64,000 nucleotides of DNA from contig JAFSPA010000012.1 in the NCBI GenBank assembly GCA_017443145.1, positions 1-64,000 on the forward strand, in the 5' to 3' direction. The DNA is from Paludibacteraceae bacterium (GTDB lineage: Bacteria; Bacteroidota; Bacteroidia; Bacteroidales; Paludibacteraceae). Made by a program: the position numbers and the translations under genes. Shown here in pieces: positions 59,607 through 64,000 of the stretch (position 1 is the stretch's first letter; each line of letters starts with the position of its first letter). Under the pieces are notes generated by a model that saw only the letters and a list, made by a program, of their open reading frames with translations, did no database searches and had not been told where the DNA came from.

Positions 59607-62600
59607 ATGAGAAAAAGGATTATCTTTTCTTTGTTAGCGCTGCTGGTAGCAGCAGTCACGTACGCGTATGACTTTACAGCTGAATGCAGCAGTGGTCAGA
59701 CGCTCGCGTACACCATTGTAGATGCAGGTGCTTTGACCTGCGAGGTGTCACAGCCTGACGTTATGCCAGCGGGTGATGTGACTATTGACGCGACAGTCGT
59801 TAATCCGGACGACAGTAAGACGTATACCGTTATTGGTGTAGGAAGCTACGCATTCTACATCGATAAAGATTTAACAGGTATCACGTTCCCTACAGCGGCA
59901 TCGTTTACTTACATCGGCAAGTACGATAGCTATCAGTACTGCTTTAATAACTGTTCTAACTTGAAGGGCAAACTCGTTATCCCGGACAACGTAACCGAGA
60001 TAGGTTGCTCTACTTTCAGTTACACAGGAATCTCTGAGATTCAATTCGGTTCCGGAGTGACACGTATAGGTGGAAGTGCGTTCAACAGTTGTAAAAGTTT
60101 GAAACATGTGGAATTACCTGACGCAGTAACATATATCGGCTCAACGGCCTTTGGTAGTTGTTCCAACATGACTTATTTCGGAATGGGTAGCAAGATAACT
60201 TCTTTGGCGGGAGACTTTCTGCATTATGATACTAAATTGGACACTGTGGTTATTAAGTGTACCACTCCTCCGGCTCCAAGTAGTCCCATATATGAGTCCG
60301 TTACCAGTAATGCGCTATTGTATGTACCATCCGGATCAGTAGAGGCATATAAGGCTGCCACATATTGGAAAGCTTTCAAATTCATCTATGCCGAAGGAAC
60401 TCCTGTCACTTTTGTGAAACTGACCGTTAAAAATAACGCTGCCGAATACATCAACCACAAATGTTATGTTTATGCGAACTCACTCTCAATTAATTACAAT
60501 GGTGGAAGCGCAAAATATGTATCCGGCGAAACCGCACATATAACTCTGGAGCCGCAAAAATACTGGGCGGTTGAATCTGTTACCCTCAATGATGTGGATG
60601 TATTAGCACAATTTACCAATAATGAGGCCGACTTGGTTCTTACAGAGGATGCTACACTCAAAGTGGAGTGGAAGCAAGATCATCCGTACGACTTTACCGA
60701 GAAAGTGAAAACAGGTCAAACGCTGTGCTTCCGTATCATTGACGCTGTGAACCATAAGGTAAAAATCGTTAACCAGTCCGGCGGACGTGAGATAGGTGGT
60801 TACACCAGTTATGGTTATGTTCACAAAGAGACTGAAGGATACTACGTAGGTCAATGGAGAGAAGGTAATGAACTTATGCCATCCGGCGACTTGGTTATTC
60901 CGACTGAGATTATACACGAAGGTACAACCTATACGATTGAGGAAATTGATACGTTGGCTTTCTCGCGCAGTGGCATTACCGGAATCTCCATTCCGGAAGG
61001 AATAAAGAAAATTAGTAGTGGCGCATTCTATGAGTGCTTTGAACTGGACGGAGATGTTTGTCTCCCGCAGAGTTGCGTAACACTGGGTGCGTGGTCTTTC
61101 CGCGGATGTAGTGAAATAAAAACATTCTCGTCGTTTGGTGGCGTTACAGAATTGAACGAATACACGTTCCTCACTAACTATCATATCAAACATCTGCAAA
61201 TACCGTCAACCGTAACTAAAATCAATAATTATGCAATCTCGAGTATGAGCGCGATGCGTTCTATTGAACTGAGTGAAAATCTCGTGCGTGTGGGTGCTGC
61301 CGCTTTTTCCGGCAACACGAGCAACCTAAAGACGGTGACTATATATGCTACCACACCTCCACAAATAAAAGGAAGTGATACGCAGACTTACGAGGACGAT
61401 TATTGGTACAACTTCAATCCTTCAAGCGCTACATTGTATGTGCCTAAATCGGAAGGTAGTACCGTGCTTGCAGCATACAAAGCACACAAGACATGGAGCA
61501 AATTCGGTACCATTCTTGAGTTACCCGATCAATATACGATTACCACCGCCGTTAAGACAGCCGGAACAGGTAGTGTTATAGGTGGCGGTAAGTACGAGAG
61601 TGGCACGGATACTATCCTGACAGCTCTTCCTGCACTCTATTATGAGTTTGTGAAGTGGTCAGACGGCAATACCGACAACCCACGCCGCATCACTGTTACC
61701 GGCGATGCAACATATACCGCAGAGTTCGGTCCGCGTTATACGAAAGTGGGAGACAGACTGGAGATGATGGATCATGGACAGACTGTACGCTTCGAAGTAA
61801 TCAGCGTGAAACCGAACGAGGTGAAACTGGTAAGTAACGGTAATTATTATCGCGGCATTGCTTCCGACTGGACTATCCCTGGCACAGTGACCGACTACTG
61901 GGGTGAAACCTTTACACTCACGCGCTTAGGCGCATACTGCCTGTATAATACCAATGGTATTGACACGTTGCGTATTCCGGAAGGTGTACGCGTGGTAGAA
62001 AGCAGTGCGCTATATAACTCAAGTAGTTTCAAGAGATGGTACTTCCCATCAACGATCGACTCTATTTACGGCAATAATGCTACCTACTGCGGCAATTTGC
62101 AGGATGTTCGTTTTGCGGGAGTAGAGAACCTTAGATACGTTGACTTTTCTACCTTATGCAGCGAGACCTATGCGCCAATTAGGAGCAATACTCCGAATAA
62201 CTCCTTCTGCATCCGTGACGGCGTGGCACTGTTCTATAAAGGTTCTGCTCCGAAAGTGTTCGATATACCCGAAGGCGTTAAGATAATAGGTCGAAATGCC
62301 GTATATTACACCTCTATGTACGACGTAGAGATTGTTCGCTTCCCGTCCACGATTAAGAGAATTGGAGACTATTCATTCCGTAATCTTCCGTCGAAGTGCA
62401 CAACCATTTATATAGGGGCACTTCTTCCTCCTGTAGCTCAGAAAGATGTATTCTCGTATGAGTCCAGCAAGAAAGTGATTATTCCTTGCGACGGAAATCT
62501 TGGTGCATATAGAGCAGATGCATACTGGAGCACGCTGGATACCATCGTTAACGGTACGCAGTTTATAGCGACTGTAGAGAAAGTGAATAACTACGGTAGC

Positions 62601-63938
62601 TACGAAATCAAGGAACCGACCTGCGGTACTATTCGTATCGTTGCGAAACCGAATACGTACTACACAGTAGATGAGTGGGGTACCGGCGCGAAAGATGTGG
62701 ATTCAATTGATGTGGTGATGACCAAAGATAGCACTATTACGCTCAAGTTTAAACTGGAGTCATATACCGTTCGCTTCCTTGACTGGGATAACACAGAGGT
62801 TTATCCGTCACAGAAGATTCAACGCTACCAATATGTAAGTCCTGTTCCTGACCTGCCGGACAACAAGACCGGTTACACTGCCGATAATTGGGAGCGTAGC
62901 GATGGATATTCAGTAGGCGCTTATATCACGCAGAATGTGGACTTCAAGGCTCACTATTCGGCGAATACGTACCATATCGTATTCCGTAACTGGAATGGCG
63001 ACTTGCTCCATGAGTATGATCGCAAATACGATGAAACGGTTTACTACTCTTGGGCAAATCCGACACGTCCGGAAAACGATACGTGCACCTATGCATTCAG
63101 CGGATGGGATCCGGCTTGTACACCCGGTGTAACAACCGTTACCGGCAATATGACCTTTGTCGCTCAGTTCACTCCGACGTATAAGGATTATACCATCACC
63201 TTCAAGAACTACGACGGTACCGAACTGGATAAACAGACACTCCACTTAGGTGATGTTATTACTTATAAAGGCGCTACACCTACCAAACCGTACACCGATG
63301 AGTATGTTTACACCTTTATCGGTTGGAATAACGGTTTTGTAGATGGTGTGACGAAAGTAAGTAAGGATATCTCTACCTACATCGCACAGTTCGAGCAGAA
63401 AGCAAATGCATTCACCATTACGTTCCTCAACTACGACGACTCCGAGCTCGACAAACAGACGCTCCGCTACGACGACGACATCGTTTACAAAGGTGAAGAG
63501 CCGAAACGCGATGCGGACAAACAGTATATCTACACCTTCGACACGTGGGATCCTGTTCTGCCTCTCGGCGCTAAAGTGACGGGCGATGCAACCTACAAGG
63601 CTACGTACAAGACGACGCTGCAGACCTATACAGTAACCTTCTTGGCTGCTGAAGGTGGTGCTAAACTCGACGAGAAAGTGGTTGAGTACGGCTCCGACGC
63701 TACATCCGTCGCTCCGGATATCACGGCTATAACACCCGCTGACAAACAGTTCGACAGATGGAGTGAGGATATCACTAATGTACAGGGTGACATGACCGTT
63801 TGGCCACTCTGGAAAGATAAGACCGGCATCAACAATGTCGAGGCTGAATCGCAAGCTACGAAGTTCATGAAGAATGGACAACTATTCATCCGTCGCGGAG
63901 ACAAGATCTTCAATGCGACAGGTGCGAAAGTAAAGTAG
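59607..63938 (+). CDS. Large surface protein with BspA-type leucine-rich and InlB-like repeats
   Basis: A 1443-residue exported protein with a signal peptide ending VTYA. It contains three similar super-modules (starting near 22, 358 and 714), each opening with a GQTL/GQTV-containing strand pair and followed by BspA-type LRR_5 repeats with CTTPPA-like breaks. Short bacterial Ig-like repeat domains (near 275-355 and 645-710) separate them. Residues 1030-1395 hold about five InlB B-type/Listeria-Bacteroides repeats (TITFKNYDGTELDKQTL style). The C-terminal end, with FMKNGQLFIRRGDKIFNATG, is the short tail seen on many secreted Bacteroidales proteins. BspA-like proteins mediate adhesion to host matrix or other bacteria. 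It is transcribed alone between its own promoter and a strong terminator. Confidence 0.9.
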   Translation: MRKRIIFSLLALLVAAVTYAYDFTAECSSGQTLAYTIVDAGALTCEVSQPDVMPAGDVTIDATVVNPDDSKTYTVIGVGSYAFYIDKDLTGITFPTAASFTYIGKYDSYQYCFNNCSNLKGKLVIPDNVTEIGCSTFSYTGISEIQFGSGVTRIGGSAFNSCKSLKHVELPDAVTYIGSTAFGSCSNMTYFGMGSKITSLAGDFLHYDTKLDTVVIKCTTPPAPSSPIYESVTSNALLYVPSGSVEAYKAATYWKAFKFIYAEGTPVTFVKLTVKNNAAEYINHKCYVYANSLSINYNGGSAKYVSGETAHITLEPQKYWAVESVTLNDVDVLAQFTNNEADLVLTEDATLKVEWKQDHPYDFTEKVKTGQTLCFRIIDAVNHKVKIVNQSGGREIGGYTSYGYVHKETEGYYVGQWREGNELMPSGDLVIPTEIIHEGTTYTIEEIDTLAFSRSGITGISIPEGIKKISSGAFYECFELDGDVCLPQSCVTLGAWSFRGCSEIKTFSSFGGVTELNEYTFLTNYHIKHLQIPSTVTKINNYAISSMSAMRSIELSENLVRVGAAAFSGNTSNLKTVTIYATTPPQIKGSDTQTYEDDYWYNFNPSSATLYVPKSEGSTVLAAYKAHKTWSKFGTILELPDQYTITTAVKTAGTGSVIGGGKYESGTDTILTALPALYYEFVKWSDGNTDNPRRITVTGDATYTAEFGPRYTKVGDRLEMMDHGQTVRFEVISVKPNEVKLVSNGNYYRGIASDWTIPGTVTDYWGETFTLTRLGAYCLYNTNGIDTLRIPEGVRVVESSALYNSSSFKRWYFPSTIDSIYGNNATYCGNLQDVRFAGVENLRYVDFSTLCSETYAPIRSNTPNNSFCIRDGVALFYKGSAPKVFDIPEGVKIIGRNAVYYTSMYDVEIVRFPSTIKRIGDYSFRNLPSKCTTIYIGALLPPVAQKDVFSYESSKKVIIPCDGNLGAYRADAYWSTLDTIVNGTQFIATVEKVNNYGSYEIKEPTCGTIRIVAKPNTYYTVDEWGTGAKDVDSIDVVMTKDSTITLKFKLESYTVRFLDWDNTEVYPSQKIQRYQYVSPVPDLPDNKTGYTADNWERSDGYSVGAYITQNVDFKAHYSANTYHIVFRNWNGDLLHEYDRKYDETVYYSWANPTRPENDTCTYAFSGWDPACTPGVTTVTGNMTFVAQFTPTYKDYTITFKNYDGTELDKQTLHLGDVITYKGATPTKPYTDEYVYTFIGWNNGFVDGVTKVSKDISTYIAQFEQKANAFTITFLNYDDSELDKQTLRYDDDIVYKGEEPKRDADKQYIYTFDTWDPVLPLGAKVTGDATYKATYKTTLQTYTVTFLAAEGGAKLDEKVVEYGSDATSVAPDITAITPADKQFDRWSEDITNVQGDMTVWPLWKDKTGINNVEAESQATKFMKNGQLFIRRGDKIFNATGAKVK

Positions 63939-63955
63939 TCGAGAGTCGAAAGTGA

Positions 63956-63991
63956 AAAAAAATACGCAGCTTGCGGGCTGCGTATTTTTTT
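63956..63991. terminator. Intrinsic terminator, bidirectional
   Basis: A 15-bp perfect stem: A7-TACGCAGC at 63956-63970 pairs with GCTGCGTA-T7 at 63977-63991, loop ttgcgg. It begins 18 bp after the surface protein stop codon; the A and T runs allow use from both sides. Confidence 0.95.
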
Positions 63992-64000
63992 GATTACCTA

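Overview
The window comes from a Bacteroidota chromosome, most probably an uncultivated gut or rumen member of the order Bacteroidales. Supporting signs are the recurring promoter TTTG-N20-TAnnTTTG with an exact 20-bp spacer at most start sites, very little use of Shine-Dalgarno sites, a PorD/DUF4835-like type IX secretion factor beside recN, a DUF4831 protein, a DUF2723 membrane protein, a BspA-type leucine-rich-repeat surface protein, and a TolC/HlyD/ABC-2 export operon. The species cannot be named from the sequence alone. There are 46 protein genes, two tRNA genes, and no rRNA, CRISPR array or recognisable insertion sequence.

Layout. (1) 172-17536, minus strand: twelve tightly packed genes in one direction. 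They encode a TilS-AroE fusion protein, DUF4831, PorD-like, RecN, RarA, HemW, a class A penicillin-binding protein, a TPR protein, a TraB/GumN protein, two GH13 alpha-amylase lipoproteins and a sodium-coupled SNF transporter. (2) 18013-23407, plus strand: a lipoprotein followed by TolC, HlyD and two ABC-2 permeases. A nearly identical repeat of about 80 bp flanks this operon on both sides. (3) 23561-24530, minus: a two-gene AbiE-like module, divergent from cytidine deaminase. (4) 24714-29221, plus: cdd, an LptF/G-type permease, ribBA and a low-complexity secreted protein. (5) 29240-49275, minus: ftsY, then a surface glycan cluster of about 19 kb with two UDP-sugar dehydrogenases, flippase, polymerase, four glycosyl or phospho-glycosyl transferases, a LicD/cytidylyltransferase pair, three PLP-fold enzymes, an ATP-grasp ligase, two acyltransferase-like proteins and a secreted phosphoesterase-fold protein. 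(6) 49468-55485, plus: DUF2723 protein, G3E GTPase, two tRNA-Ala genes and an M20 peptidase. (7) 55474-59196, minus: ettA and tex. (8) 59607-63938, plus: a 1443-residue surface protein closed by a strong terminator.

How the genes work together. The glycan cluster looks like a Wzx/Wzy-type pathway. The dehydrogenases make UDP-uronic acids, the PglC-like transferase starts the lipid-linked unit, the glycosyltransferases extend it, the flippase moves it and the EpsG-like protein polymerises it. The cytidylyltransferase, reductase and LicD genes suggest a phospho-polyol or phospho-sugar decoration. The ATP-grasp and aminotransferase genes suggest amino or amide decoration of the uronic acids. The PorD-like factor and the large repeat protein, with its short conserved-looking C-terminal tail, fit a type IX secretion lifestyle.

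The most unusual points are: a tRNA-lysidine synthase domain fused in frame to shikimate dehydrogenase; short tandem arrays placed at gene junctions whose unit length is fixed (7 bp or 11 bp) while the unit sequence differs from site to site; long direct repeats around an export operon that lacks its own ATPase; and duplicated structured leaders in front of two tRNA-Ala genes that run straight into a peptidase gene.
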